Assembly (NCBI GenBank): GCA_942492225.1
Contig: CALODS010000013.1
Location: 1-64,000 of the forward strand
Direction of reading: 5' to 3'
Length of the DNA stretch: 64,000 nucleotides
DNA from: JAFGTX01 sp942492225
Lineage (GTDB): Bacteria > Bacillota > Clostridia > Peptostreptococcales > Acidaminobacteraceae
Shown: positions 52,965-61,684 of the stretch, in pieces
How positions within the stretch are numbered: position 1 is the stretch's first letter
How the letters are laid out: each line of letters begins with the position of its first letter
Notes under the pieces: model-generated
Databases searched by the model: none
The model's input: the letters and a program-made list of their open reading frames with translations, nothing else
What the model was told of the DNA's origin: nothing
Position numbers and translations under genes: made by a program

Positions 52965-53777
52965 TTATAAATTCCTTTGACGAATGGCACAATCATACAT
53001 GACAATACCAGCAGCAACACTAGCATTTAGAGACTCTGCACCACCATACATTGGAATTTTTATTAATTCATCTGCCGCTTCATTAAATGCCTTCGATACA
53101 CCATTACCTTCGTTACCAATGACAAGGGATAGTGGATTAGCAACAGACAACTCATAATGAAAATTACTGGCTTCAAGTGACGTTACTGTTAAACGAATAC
53201 CATTCTCTTTCATCAGATGAATCACTTCTTCTGTTTCCATAAAATGAAGACGTACATCAAATATAGAGCCCATTGTACTGCGAAGTACTTTTGTACTAAA
53301 TGGATCTGTCGTTCCTTTAATGAGGACAACATCACGAATACCTGCAGCATCTGCCGTTCGAATAATTGTCCCTAGATTGCCAGGATCTTGTATACGATCA
53401 AGAATGATCGATAACTTCGCTGTTTCTAGTCCATTAGTATCGCTTACATCTATTTGTGGCATAGGAGCTATTGCTAGTATTCCTTGACTGTTTACCGTGT
53501 CAGAAATGCTACAAAATAATTTAGACGACACTTCATGTAAACGAATATTTTTAGCAATTACTTTTTGAATTATTTGCATACCTCTTTGGTTATCTTTTAA
53601 ATCGCTCGAATAAAATACATCATTTAATTGAACCTGCTTATCTAATGCCGACTCTATAAATCGAATGCCTTCAATCATATAAGATTGTTGTGCGTAACGA
53701 TTTTTTTTCTTTGACAACTGTTGTAATTCTTTTATTTTTTTGTTATCTGGAGAGCTTAAAATTTCATGTTTATGCAT
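52965..53777 (-). CDS. TrmH/SpoU-family 23S rRNA (or tRNA) 2'-O-methyltransferase
   Basis: A 270-residue SPOUT methyltransferase. The N-terminal substrate-binding domain contains KKNRYAQQSYMIEGIRFIES. The knotted catalytic domain has ILDRIQDPGNLGTIIRTADA (motif 1, with conserved Asn and Arg), LVIGNEGNGVS (motif 2) and IPMYGGAESLNASVAAGIVM (motif 3). It methylates a ribose 2'-OH in rRNA using SAM; the exact site is uncertain. The ATG at 53777 overlaps the ktrA-like stop by 8 nt, so translation is coupled. This trk/ktr-rRNA methyltransferase-pheS arrangement is one I have seen in Clostridia. Confidence 0.94.
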   Translation of the reverse strand: MHKHEILSSPDNKKIKELQQLSKKKNRYAQQSYMIEGIRFIESALDKQVQLNDVFYSSDLKDNQRGMQIIQKVIAKNIRLHEVSSKLFCSISDTVNSQGILAIAPMPQIDVSDTNGLETAKLSIILDRIQDPGNLGTIIRTADAAGIRDVVLIKGTTDPFSTKVLRSTMGSIFDVRLHFMETEEVIHLMKENGIRLTVTSLEASNFHYELSVANPLSLVIGNEGNGVSKAFNEAADELIKIPMYGGAESLNASVAAGIVMYDCAIRQRNL

Positions 53778-54420
53778 TTTCAATTTTCTTCAAGTCATCA
53801 TTATGTCCAATCACGACAAGAATGTCTCCTTCTTTAATCTCAATATCAGCTGTAAAAGCAATATTAATTTCCGTGCCATGTTTAATCGCCATGACATTGA
53901 CACCATATTTCGCTCTCATATTTAACTCAATTAAGTTTTTACCTAACCACTCATCTAGGGCGAGAACTTCCATAATACTATAATCTGGTGCCAATTCAAT
54001 ATAATCTAATATATTGTCCGACACAAGGTTCTTTGCAATTCGAATACCCATTTCTTTTTCTGGGAACACAATTCTATTGGCACCTATTTTACTGAGTACT
54101 TTACCATGCAACTCATTTTGAGCCTTAGCAACAATATGTTTTACACCTAACTCTTTTACCATGAGAGTTACCAAAATAGATGATTGAATATTTTCACCAA
54201 TGGATATAATGACCACATCAAAATTTCTTACCCCAATTGATTTCAAACTATTTTCATCAGTCGCATCTGCTTGTACAGCATAAGTGACATCGTTTGATAT
54301 ATTTTGAATCTTTTCTTCATCCGTATCCACTACCATAACTTCATAACCAAGTTCAGTTAACTTATTTGCAACAGTTTCACCAAATCGTCCACACCCTATA
54401 ATACAAAATTGCTTTTTCAT
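53770..54420 (-). CDS. ktrA: Potassium channel regulatory subunit TrkA/KtrA
   Basis: A 216-residue cytosolic gating subunit. The RCK-N Rossmann domain starts FCIIGCGRFGETVANKLTEL (GxGxxG), with Asp in VVDTDEEK. An RCK-C domain follows from about residue 135 (ELAPDYSIMEV; IEIKEGDILVVIGHNDDL). It binds NAD(H) or ATP/ADP and gates the membrane subunit encoded 11 nt upstream. GGAGG precedes the ATG. Its end overlaps the methyltransferase gene. Confidence 0.95.
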   Translation of the reverse strand: MKKQFCIIGCGRFGETVANKLTELGYEVMVVDTDEEKIQNISNDVTYAVQADATDENSLKSIGVRNFDVVIISIGENIQSSILVTLMVKELGVKHIVAKAQNELHGKVLSKIGANRIVFPEKEMGIRIAKNLVSDNILDYIELAPDYSIMEVLALDEWLGKNLIELNMRAKYGVNVMAIKHGTEINIAFTADIEIKEGDILVVIGHNDDLKKIENA

Positions 54421-54431
54421 CTATTTTCCTC

Positions 54432-55790
54432 CTAACCGACGCTAATCTTTCCTTCTGGATAGCGAACCAGTGATTTTCTTTTTCCTTTTTGTGTCAATGC
54501 AATAACCATTGTTAAAGGACCCACTCTACCAAAAAACATTGCCAATGCGATAATAAGTTTTCCTGCGGTTGATAAACTTGATGTAATTCCTGTAGAAAGC
54601 CCAACCGTTCCCAACGCTGAAAACACTTCAAAGGTAATGTCTAGAAATGCTATGTTCGGTTCCGTAATCGTTAATACTGTTATAATCGAAAATGCTAATG
54701 TTAAAACGATTCCAAAAATTGCAAGGGCCTTATTTGCTGTATCTTTAGAGATTCTTCTATATGAGAATTCAATGTCGTCTTTACCACGTATAACCATTAA
54801 AATTGTTAGTACCATAATTCCTATAGTCGTTGTTTTTACACCACCTGCTGTTGATCCTGGTGATCCACCTATAAACATGAGCACCATAGTAATCAATTTC
54901 GATGGCGTTTCCATTTGATCGATCGGTATTGTATTAAAACCAGCAGTTCTTGGTGTAACTGCTTGGAAGGATGCACCTAAAATTTTATGGGGGATACTTA
55001 ACTCACCAAGCGTTGCAGGATTATTCCATTCGATAGCAAGAAATAATATAAATCCAACAAGAAGCAACATCCCACTTGTTACTAATACTAACTTCGTATG
55101 TAGTGATAGCTTACGATAATTTCTATGAGTTGCAACATCAATAATTACAGAAAATCCTATACCACCTATTAAGATTAATCCAATAATAACAATGTTAACC
55201 AGTGGATCACTTACAAAAGAAGTCAAACTGGTGTAGTTACCCATAATATCAAACCCCGCATTACAAAAGGCACTAATTGAATGAAATACACTAAAAGCTA
55301 ATCCTTTTTTTAATCCAAACAATGGAATGAATTTGATTGATAAGAGTACTGCGCCAACAGCCTCAATTGCAAAAGTCGTTCCAATAACATATTTTGTTAA
55401 TCGAACCACGCCAGATATACTCATTTGATTTAATGCTTCTTGCATAATTAATCGATTGCGAAGACCGATACGCCGCCCCATAATAAAGGCGCCTGCGGTT
55501 GCCATCGTCATAAACCCTAAACCACCGATTTGAATAAGTAATAAAATGATCGTTTTTCCAAAAATAGTCCAATACGTTCCCGTATCAACCACGACAAGTC
55601 CAGTTACACAAACAGCAGATGTTGCTGTAAATAGTGCATTAACAAGCCCAATAGACCCACCATTTCGTGTTGCCAATGGCAATGCCAATAATAATGTTCC
55701 AATCAATATAATGACCCCAAATCCTAACCCTAATACTTGTCCAGATTTGAGTTCTCTTTTTTTCATTGCTACTTTATTTTTCCTTTTCAT
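54432..55790 (-). CDS. ktrB: Potassium uptake protein TrkH/KtrB
   Basis: A 452-residue K+ translocating subunit with four M1-P-M2 repeats. The selectivity-filter glycines appear in TSAVCVTGLVVVDTGTY, ISAFCNAGFDIMGN, AVTPRTAGFNTIPID and SALGTVGLSTGITS. The intervening loop IGGSPGSTAGGVKTTT is typical of KtrB. It works with the KtrA gene directly downstream. GGTGA lies before the start codon. It is upstream of and divergent from the EAL protein gene. Confidence 0.96.
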   Translation of the reverse strand: MKRKNKVAMKKRELKSGQVLGLGFGVIILIGTLLLALPLATRNGGSIGLVNALFTATSAVCVTGLVVVDTGTYWTIFGKTIILLLIQIGGLGFMTMATAGAFIMGRRIGLRNRLIMQEALNQMSISGVVRLTKYVIGTTFAIEAVGAVLLSIKFIPLFGLKKGLAFSVFHSISAFCNAGFDIMGNYTSLTSFVSDPLVNIVIIGLILIGGIGFSVIIDVATHRNYRKLSLHTKLVLVTSGMLLLVGFILFLAIEWNNPATLGELSIPHKILGASFQAVTPRTAGFNTIPIDQMETPSKLITMVLMFIGGSPGSTAGGVKTTTIGIMVLTILMVIRGKDDIEFSYRRISKDTANKALAIFGIVLTLAFSIITVLTITEPNIAFLDITFEVFSALGTVGLSTGITSSLSTAGKLIIALAMFFGRVGPLTMVIALTQKGKRKSLVRYPEGKISVG

Positions 55791-55967
55791 CTCGTCACCT
55801 TCAATTATTTTGCTGCCATTATTATATCATAATTTCATGCTGAAACTACCTATACCGCTCAACTTAATGTTTTTATTCTCTCTTATGCGTCAAAATTTCA
55901 CCTTATTATTTTGTAAAAGGTTGTGTATAATAAATAAAAGAGCTACTACATAAAATTGGAGGGGCAA

Positions 55968-57902
55968 ATGACAAAAAATCAGCATCCACAAAATAAACCC
56001 ATCTCTGCAAACACAAAAAAAAATAATCCTTGGAAACCTGTTCTAATGTACAGTTCTTTTGGATTCTTCTGGATTCTTTTTTCTGACCAAATTTTAGCAC
56101 TCATGGTATCTGATCCAAAATTATATGCAAATATTCAAACGATTAAAGGTTCATTTTTCATTGTCTTAACAGCATTCTTCCTATATTTGCTTATTCGTTT
56201 AGACAATCGCATCATTTATGCACTTAATAAAAAACTATCTCAAACAAATGAAGCGCTTTATCAGCAAAAGATAATTGTCGAAGAAATTTATAAGCAAAGT
56301 AATGCTGCAATAATGATTTGGTCAACCGATGGCATAATGATAGAAATCAATGACTATTTTACAGAATTATTTGGATATGCTCAAACTGATATTATCGGTA
56401 AGAATTGGATTGATTCCATCGTTCCACAAGATCAGCGTCAAGAAATCATTCATACGGTAGAGCAATTACAAAAGGATTATCGAATTTTCAATATTGAAAG
56501 TGATATCATCACAAAAGATGGTCAGCTATTGAATATAATCTGGAATGATGCAATGCTAGAATCCAAAATAGATGGCAAACAACTTATCGCGTCCTATGGG
56601 TTTGATGTCACAAAAGAACGTCAACAGGCAAAAGAAATATATCAACTAGCTTTTGTTGATCGATTAACACAACTCGACAACGCTGCTGTCTACGATAAGA
56701 AAATACTATCTCTAAAAAACGAAAATAAAGCATTCACTGTTTATCTAATTGATATTGATAATTTCAAACGACTTAACGAAGTCCATGGTCATACCTATGG
56801 CGATCGTCTACTGGTTGAGTATGCTGACATATTAAAAAAAGCACTTATCCATCATCACGTTTATAGATGGTCTGGCGACCAATTTATTATTATTGAAGAA
56901 ACTATTTCACCTGATGCAGTTCAACTCACACTGGATAATATTCAATCACTTTCTCATCGAGAATGGAATCTAAAGGGTATTCATTTTAACGCAACCGTTA
57001 GCATTGGCGTAACCAATTTTCCAAATGAAACCTCCATTCTTTCTGATGTTTATAGAAATGCAGAAATCGCACTTTATGAAGCAAAAGAAAATGGCAAAGC
57101 CTGTTATCAATTTTATAATAAGCAAATGTATGAGGACATTGATTTCTTCAATTTTGTTGAACATGAGTTGACTGCCGCAATAAACAATAATGAATTTGAA
57201 CTATATTTACAACCTATTTATAATTTAAAAGAAAATACGATTGCCTCTTATGAAGTTTTATTGAGATGGTTTAATAAGAAATTACCAAACACTCATATTG
57301 GTAGAGTCATTGAAATTGCCGAAAAGACAGAGCAAATTACAGCGATTGATAAATGGGTTGTTCATAATAGTTTTAAAATGGTTGAAGATCATCCTGAACT
57401 TTTCCAAAACGTTGTTGTTTCTGTCAATTTATCTGCACAATCATTTAGGTCGTCTAGTTTTATTGATTTACTCATAGAAGAAGCACATAATCACAAAGTG
57501 AAACCAGGTATGATACAACTAGAAATTACAGAACACTCGATCATTCAAGATATTGAATATTCGGCAGAATTTATGAGACGACTAAAGAACGTTGGCTTTA
57601 GGTTAGCACTCGATGATTTTGGAACGCGCTATTCATCTCTAAATTATCTATCGAAATTACCTTTTGATACACTTAAACTTGATAAGTCTTACATCGATTA
57701 TCTTTTACTTGATGGAAACGACCACAAGATTATCTGTATGCTCATAACACTCTCTCACAAATTGAACTTAGTTGTAGTTGCTGAGGGCATAGAAGAACAA
57801 GAGCAATTTGATGAACTAAAAAATATTGGCTGTGATTATGGCCAAGGATATCTTATGTCTCGAGCACATAGTATAGAGGATTTCCTCAACAAATTAAATT
57901 GA
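55968..57902 (+). CDS. PAS-GGDEF-EAL c-di-GMP protein with degenerate GGDEF
   Basis: A 644-residue protein. Two N-terminal membrane segments (~22-45 and ~60-80) are followed by a coiled coil, a PAS domain (~95-215; NAAIMIWSTDGIMIEINDYF) and a GGDEF-like domain (~225-380). The signature there reads WSGDQFIII instead of GGDEF, so cyclase activity is doubtful. The EAL domain (~390-640) has SYEVLLRW, QLEITEHS, LALDDFGTRYSS, LKLDKSYID and VVAEGIEEQEQ with catalytic residues retained, so phosphodiesterase activity is likely. ATG 55968 follows GGAGGGG. The gene ends in TGA, which shows UGA is a normal stop in this genome. Confidence 0.93.
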   Translation: MTKNQHPQNKPISANTKKNNPWKPVLMYSSFGFFWILFSDQILALMVSDPKLYANIQTIKGSFFIVLTAFFLYLLIRLDNRIIYALNKKLSQTNEALYQQKIIVEEIYKQSNAAIMIWSTDGIMIEINDYFTELFGYAQTDIIGKNWIDSIVPQDQRQEIIHTVEQLQKDYRIFNIESDIITKDGQLLNIIWNDAMLESKIDGKQLIASYGFDVTKERQQAKEIYQLAFVDRLTQLDNAAVYDKKILSLKNENKAFTVYLIDIDNFKRLNEVHGHTYGDRLLVEYADILKKALIHHHVYRWSGDQFIIIEETISPDAVQLTLDNIQSLSHREWNLKGIHFNATVSIGVTNFPNETSILSDVYRNAEIALYEAKENGKACYQFYNKQMYEDIDFFNFVEHELTAAINNNEFELYLQPIYNLKENTIASYEVLLRWFNKKLPNTHIGRVIEIAEKTEQITAIDKWVVHNSFKMVEDHPELFQNVVVSVNLSAQSFRSSSFIDLLIEEAHNHKVKPGMIQLEITEHSIIQDIEYSAEFMRRLKNVGFRLALDDFGTRYSSLNYLSKLPFDTLKLDKSYIDYLLLDGNDHKIICMLITLSHKLNLVVVAEGIEEQEQFDELKNIGCDYGQGYLMSRAHSIEDFLNKLN

Positions 57903-57923
57903 TTCTTTATTGGCTTGCTAAAC

Positions 57924-57967
57924 AAAAAAACCGCTTATCTCAAAAGAGTTAAGCGGTTACTTTTTTC
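57924..57967. terminator. Bidirectional terminator between EAL gene and rplT
   Basis: AACCGCTTA and TAAGCGGTT pair around a loop of about 12 nt, flanked by A7 on the left and T6 on the right, so it can end both converging units. Confidence 0.92.
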
Positions 57968-58321
57968 TTATAAACTACCTTTAGCAACGTCTACTAATTT
58001 AGCGAAACCTGCTGCATCATGGATAGCCATTTCAGAAAGCATTTTTCTGTTGATATCAACATTAGCTTTCTTAAGACCGTTGATGAATTTGCTGTAGCTT
58101 AGATCGTGTTGTCTAGTACCAGCGTTAATTCTTGCGATCCACATTTTTCTAAAATCTCTTTTTCTTAACTTTCTACCAACATACATTGATCTTAATGATC
58201 TCATTACTGCTGGATTAGCACATTTATAAATTTTACTCTTAGCTCCGTAAAAACCTTTAGCTAATTTCAATATTTTCTTATGTTTTTTCTTTGCGTTTAC
58301 TGCACCTTTAATTCTAGCCAT
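57968..58321 (-). CDS. rplT: 50S ribosomal protein L20
   Basis: A 117-residue L20 starting MARIKGAVNAKKKHKKILKL, with the highly basic N-terminal extension, AKGFYGAKSKIYKCANPAVM and RRRDFRKMWIARIN-like sequence (KRDFRKMWIARINAG). It is needed early in 50S assembly and represses its own operon by binding the leader. It is last in infC-rpmI-rplT. AGGAGG precedes the ATG. Confidence 0.99.
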   Translation of the reverse strand: MARIKGAVNAKKKHKKILKLAKGFYGAKSKIYKCANPAVMRSLRSMYVGRKLRKRDFRKMWIARINAGTRQHDLSYSKFINGLKKANVDINRKMLSEMAIHDAAGFAKLVDVAKGSL

Positions 58322-58350
58322 TTTAATTGACCTCCTTTTTTATGATTTTT

Positions 58351-58548
58351 TTATAAATACGGTAATAATACACGAACTCTCTTCATGTCGCCAGTTGATA
58401 TTAAACCAGCTTTTCTAAGGTTTCTCTTAGTTTTAGGTGATTTTTTATTTAAAATATGACTTGTGTAAGCGTGACCTCTCTTAAGTTTTCCAGTAGCAGT
58501 CAACTTAACTCTCTTAGCAGCACCTCTATGCGTTTTCATTTTAGGCAT
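58351..58548 (-). CDS. rpmI: 50S ribosomal protein L35
   Basis: A 65-residue, strongly basic L35: MPKMKTHRGAAKRVKLTATG, then KLKRGHAYTSHILNKKSPKT, the standard sequence and length. It lies between infC and rplT and has its own GGAGG site. Confidence 0.99.
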   Translation of the reverse strand: MPKMKTHRGAAKRVKLTATGKLKRGHAYTSHILNKKSPKTKRNLRKAGLISTGDMKRVRVLLPYL

Positions 58549-58583
58549 AATGTGTTCCTCCTCTCCTAAATTCTTATGTTAGT

Positions 58584-59096
58584 TTATTTTTTTGGTACAA
58601 AGAATACCACCATGCTACGACCTTCCATTTTAGGTCTTCCATCCATATCGCCTGCTTCTTGGATTGTTATAGCAAACTTATCAAATACTTCATAGCCAAG
58701 ACTTGTGTGACCCATTTGTCTTCCTTTGAATCTAAGTGATACTTTTACTTTATCTCCATGCTCTAAGAATTTCATTGCATTTTTGGCCTTTGTTTCAATG
58801 TCATGCTTTTCAATATTCAAACTTAATCTTACTTCTTTAACAGACATTACCTTTTGTTTTTTCTTTGCTTCTTTTTCTTTTTTAGCTTGTTCATACTTAT
58901 GTTTCCCGTAGTCCATGATTCTACATACAGGAGGGACTGCATTAGGAGCAATCTTTACTAAGTCTAGCTTTTTTTCGACCGCTAAGGCGAATGCATCTTT
59001 TGTTGTCATCACACCTAATTGTTCACCGTCATCACCGATAACTCTAATTTCACGATCTCTGATATCCTCATTGATTTCCGTTTTATTCTTTTTGAT
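58584..59096 (-). CDS. infC: Translation initiation factor IF-3, AUC start codon
   Basis: IF-3 binds the 30S subunit and checks start codon-anticodon pairing. The C-terminal domain is clear (VMSVKEVRLSLNIEKHDIET; FKGRQMGHTSLGYEVFDKF; GRPKMEGRSMVVFFVPKK). The N-terminal domain begins only upstream of the first ATG/GTG codons: the frame reads IKKNKTEINEDIRDREIRVI, then GDDGEQLGVMTTKDAF. An in-frame TAA is at 59102-59100, leaving only GTT and ATC as possible first codons. GGAGGTG (59109-59103) lies 6 nt before ATC 59096. So translation starts at AUC, giving 170 residues. E. coli infC uses AUU; such codons let IF-3 repress its own synthesis. Starting at the ATG/GTG near 59012 would delete about 28 conserved residues. 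Confidence 0.94.
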   Translation of the reverse strand: MKKNKTEINEDIRDREIRVIGDDGEQLGVMTTKDAFALAVEKKLDLVKIAPNAVPPVCRIMDYGKHKYEQAKKEKEAKKKQKVMSVKEVRLSLNIEKHDIETKAKNAMKFLEHGDKVKVSLRFKGRQMGHTSLGYEVFDKFAITIQEAGDMDGRPKMEGRSMVVFFVPKK

Positions 59097-59209
59097 AACT
59101 TACACCTCCATCGTACGCATCATTAAAATATTTTATTCCTCACGCATGTGAGAATACTTAACTTTCTATTTGTAATTTACATTATTAAAATTATTTCCTC
59201 TTTTTCATA

Positions 59210-59358
59210 AAAAGGTCATAAAAAAATGACGGATTTCAAAAAATCCGTCATTAACTCACAATAAAAGTATTGATTGTTATTACCATACGAACGCTAGTTG
59301 TATGGTGAGAAAGAATTTTTCTACTTGCAACATTCTTTATTCACTTCTTACCTGACCT
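59210..59358 (-). promoter_or_regulatory. infC operon leader with attenuator (L20-type leader)
   Basis: A leader of about 260 nt precedes infC. It contains the stem ACCATAC/GTATGGT near 59283-59307 and a strong terminator AATGACGGATTT/AAATCCGTCATT followed by seven T residues (59252-59219). Regulated termination by L20, as in Bacillus infC-rpmI-rplT, is the likely mechanism. I infer it from position and structure, not from a matched consensus. Confidence 0.7.
59219..59252 (-). terminator. Attenuator terminator in infC leader
   Basis: A 12-bp perfect stem with a 4-nt loop and a T7 tract on the minus strand, about 125 nt before the infC start. Confidence 0.9.
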
Positions 59359-59387
59359 AGTTTATCACCAATGACATACCTTGTCAA
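59359..59387 (-). promoter_or_regulatory. Promoter of infC-rpmI-rplT
   Basis: Minus-strand TTGACA (59387-59382), 17-nt spacer and TAAACT (59364-59359). It begins only 7 nt after the thrS stop codon, so the operon has its own promoter. Confidence 0.8.
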
Positions 59388-59393
59388 CACTAA

Positions 59394-61301
59394 TTATAAA
59401 GATCTTTCTGCAATTTCCTTAGAAAGTCTTGCAATAAATGCTTCTAGGCTTAAAGTTCCTAATTCTCCTTCGTCTCTTGAACGAACTGTTAAATCAGCGC
59501 CTTCAACTTCCTTGTCACCAATTACAAGCATGTAAGGGTTCTTTTCAAGTTGTGCTTCTCTAATTTTATAACCTACTTTTTCGCTTCTGCTGTCTATTTC
59601 TACTCTTAAACCTGCTTGGTAAAGCTTTTCTTTTAAACCTTCAGCATATTCAACATGACGATCAGCAACAGGAATTACTTTTACTTGAACTGGTGCTAAC
59701 CATGTTGGGAATTTACCAGCAAAATGTTCAATTAATATACCTAAAAATCTTTCGATACTACCAAATGCGACTCTATGAATAACAATCGGCTTATGTTTTT
59801 CGCCATCTTTACCAATATAATTTAGATCAAACTGTATTGGTAATTGCATATCTAATTGAATCGTTCCACATTGCCAAGTTCTTCCGATGCAATCTTCTAA
59901 ATGGAAATCAATTTTAGGTCCGTAAAAAGCACCATCGCCAGGATTTAGTTTGTATTCTAATCCTAGTTCTTCTAAAGCTGCTTGTAATGAAGCTTCAGCA
60001 TATGCCCAATCTTCATCGCTACCCATTGATTTTTCAGGCTTAGTTGATAATTCAACATGATATTTAAATCCAAATGTTTTATAAACTTCATCAATCAACA
60101 TTGCAACGCCTTTGATTTCATCTTTAATTTGTTCTGGTAACATAAAGATATGCGCATCATCTTGAGTGAAAGCTCTAACACGCATTAAACCGTGTAGTGC
60201 GCCTGACAATTCATGTCTATGAACACGACCCACTTCACCCATTCTTAGAGGAAGATCTTTATACGAACGCATTTCACTATCAAATACCATCATACCACCT
60301 GGGCAATTCATTGGCTTGATTGCATAATCTTCGTTATCAATTTCTACAGTGTACATGTTCTCTTTATAATGGAACCAGTGACCTGAAGTTTCCCATAATT
60401 GTCTATTCAAAATCATAGGTGTTTCAATCTCTACATAATTCCATCTTTCGTGTACTTCTCTCCAGTACTCCATTAATTTATTCTTTACCACCATACCTTT
60501 TGGTAAGAAGAATGGAAATCCTGGTCCGATGTCTTTCATCATAAATAAACCAAGTTCTTTACCTAATTTTCTATGATCTCTTTTCTTAGCTTCTTCTAAT
60601 CTTTCTAAATACTCATCTAAAAGCTTTGCTTTAGGGAATGATGTTCCATAAATTCTCTGAAGCATTTTTCTATCTGAGTCACCTCTCCAGTAAGCACCAG
60701 CAATGCTTAAAAGTTTGAATGACTTAACTATTTTTGTTGATGGTACGTGGTGTCCTGCGCATAAGTCAACAAATTCACCTTGTTCATAAAACGAAATAAT
60801 TGCATCTTCTGGAAGATCATTGATTAATTCAACTTTATAATCTTCTTCTCTTTCAGCCATGTATTTAAGTGCTTCTGCTCTAGGCATCTCAAAACGTCTC
60901 AGTTCAAAATCTTCTTTTACAATGTTTTTCATTTCTGCTTCTATTTTCGGTAAATCTTCTGGTACAAAGACATGTTCCGTATCAAAGTCATAATAGAATC
61001 CATTGTCAATAGCAGGTCCAATCGCCACTTTTGTACCTGGGAATAATCTTACAACTGCCTGTGCCATAATATGCGCACTTGTATGCCTAAAGGCATGTTC
61101 CCCTTCAGCATCTTCAAACTTCAAAATGTTTACTTCAACTGGTTCGTTTATTTCATAAGATAGGTCTTTTACTTCGCCATTAATTTCACCAACAATGGCT
61201 TCTTTGGCAAGACGACCGCTGATTGACTTTGCTAACTCAAGTATAGTTGTGCCTTGTTCCACCTCTCTAATTGATCCATCTTTTAGCGTAATGTTAATCA
61301 T
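59394..61301 (-). CDS. thrS: Threonyl-tRNA synthetase
   Basis: A 635-residue class II synthetase. It has a TGS domain (1-62; MINITLKDGSIREVEQGTTI), the editing SAD domain with HTSAHIMAQAVVRLFPG and the zinc-binding CAGHHVPS. The catalytic core motifs are MNCPGGMMVF, RMGEVGRVHRHELSGALHGL and RAFTQDDAHIF, then GRTWQCGTIQLD and HRVAFGSIERFLGILIEHF. The C-terminal anticodon-binding domain ends the protein (KVIPVADRHVEYAEGLKEKL). Full length. GGAGGG precedes the ATG, and a T-box leader controls it. Confidence 0.99.
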   Translation of the reverse strand: MINITLKDGSIREVEQGTTILELAKSISGRLAKEAIVGEINGEVKDLSYEINEPVEVNILKFEDAEGEHAFRHTSAHIMAQAVVRLFPGTKVAIGPAIDNGFYYDFDTEHVFVPEDLPKIEAEMKNIVKEDFELRRFEMPRAEALKYMAEREEDYKVELINDLPEDAIISFYEQGEFVDLCAGHHVPSTKIVKSFKLLSIAGAYWRGDSDRKMLQRIYGTSFPKAKLLDEYLERLEEAKKRDHRKLGKELGLFMMKDIGPGFPFFLPKGMVVKNKLMEYWREVHERWNYVEIETPMILNRQLWETSGHWFHYKENMYTVEIDNEDYAIKPMNCPGGMMVFDSEMRSYKDLPLRMGEVGRVHRHELSGALHGLMRVRAFTQDDAHIFMLPEQIKDEIKGVAMLIDEVYKTFGFKYHVELSTKPEKSMGSDEDWAYAEASLQAALEELGLEYKLNPGDGAFYGPKIDFHLEDCIGRTWQCGTIQLDMQLPIQFDLNYIGKDGEKHKPIVIHRVAFGSIERFLGILIEHFAGKFPTWLAPVQVKVIPVADRHVEYAEGLKEKLYQAGLRVEIDSRSEKVGYKIREAQLEKNPYMLVIGDKEVEGADLTVRSRDEGELGTLSLEAFIARLSKEIAERSL

Positions 61302-61348
61302 TTTAAACCCTCCTTCTTTTTTATTAAATATTTTGTTTTACAAAAACT

Positions 61349-61590
61349 TAAAAGTCCCTTATCAATTAAGATAAGGGACGTATTATACGCGGTTCCACCC
61401 TAGTTGAACAATTCTGTTCCACTCTGACAAGCTTTAACGCAGCCATACGTCGATATTTCACCTAAGTTACTGAATCGAAGCTCAAGAGGAGTTTTCATAT
61501 ACTGTGTTTTAAAATGCTTGCAGCCAAGGCATTTCTCTCTATAAAAACAGTGAGTACACTACTTATCTCTATCAATGCTTTTCTTTATTA
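61349..61590 (-). promoter_or_regulatory. T-box riboswitch (Thr) controlling thrS
   Basis: Minus-strand T-box core AGGGTGGAACCGCG (61401-61388) is followed by terminator GTCCCTTATC/GATAAGGGAC and TTTT (61379-61349). An ACU triplet at 61492-61490, just 5' of CCTCTTGAGC, sits where the specifier should be and encodes Thr. Stem I with GAGAGAAATG lies upstream. Confidence 0.94.
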
Positions 61591-61596
61591 TAGTTA

Positions 61597-61625
61597 AATA
61601 TAACCACATTCTAATTATTTGTCAA
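61597..61625 (-). promoter_or_regulatory. Promoter of thrS
   Basis: Minus-strand TTGACA (61625-61620), exactly 17 nt, then TATATT (61602-61597). A TATAAT overlaps shortly downstream, giving an alternative -10. Confidence 0.78.
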
Positions 61626-61684
61626 GCAAGAAAGTGTAAACATTACAATTTGCGACTCATTTTAAACGCAAATATTAATTTCAT

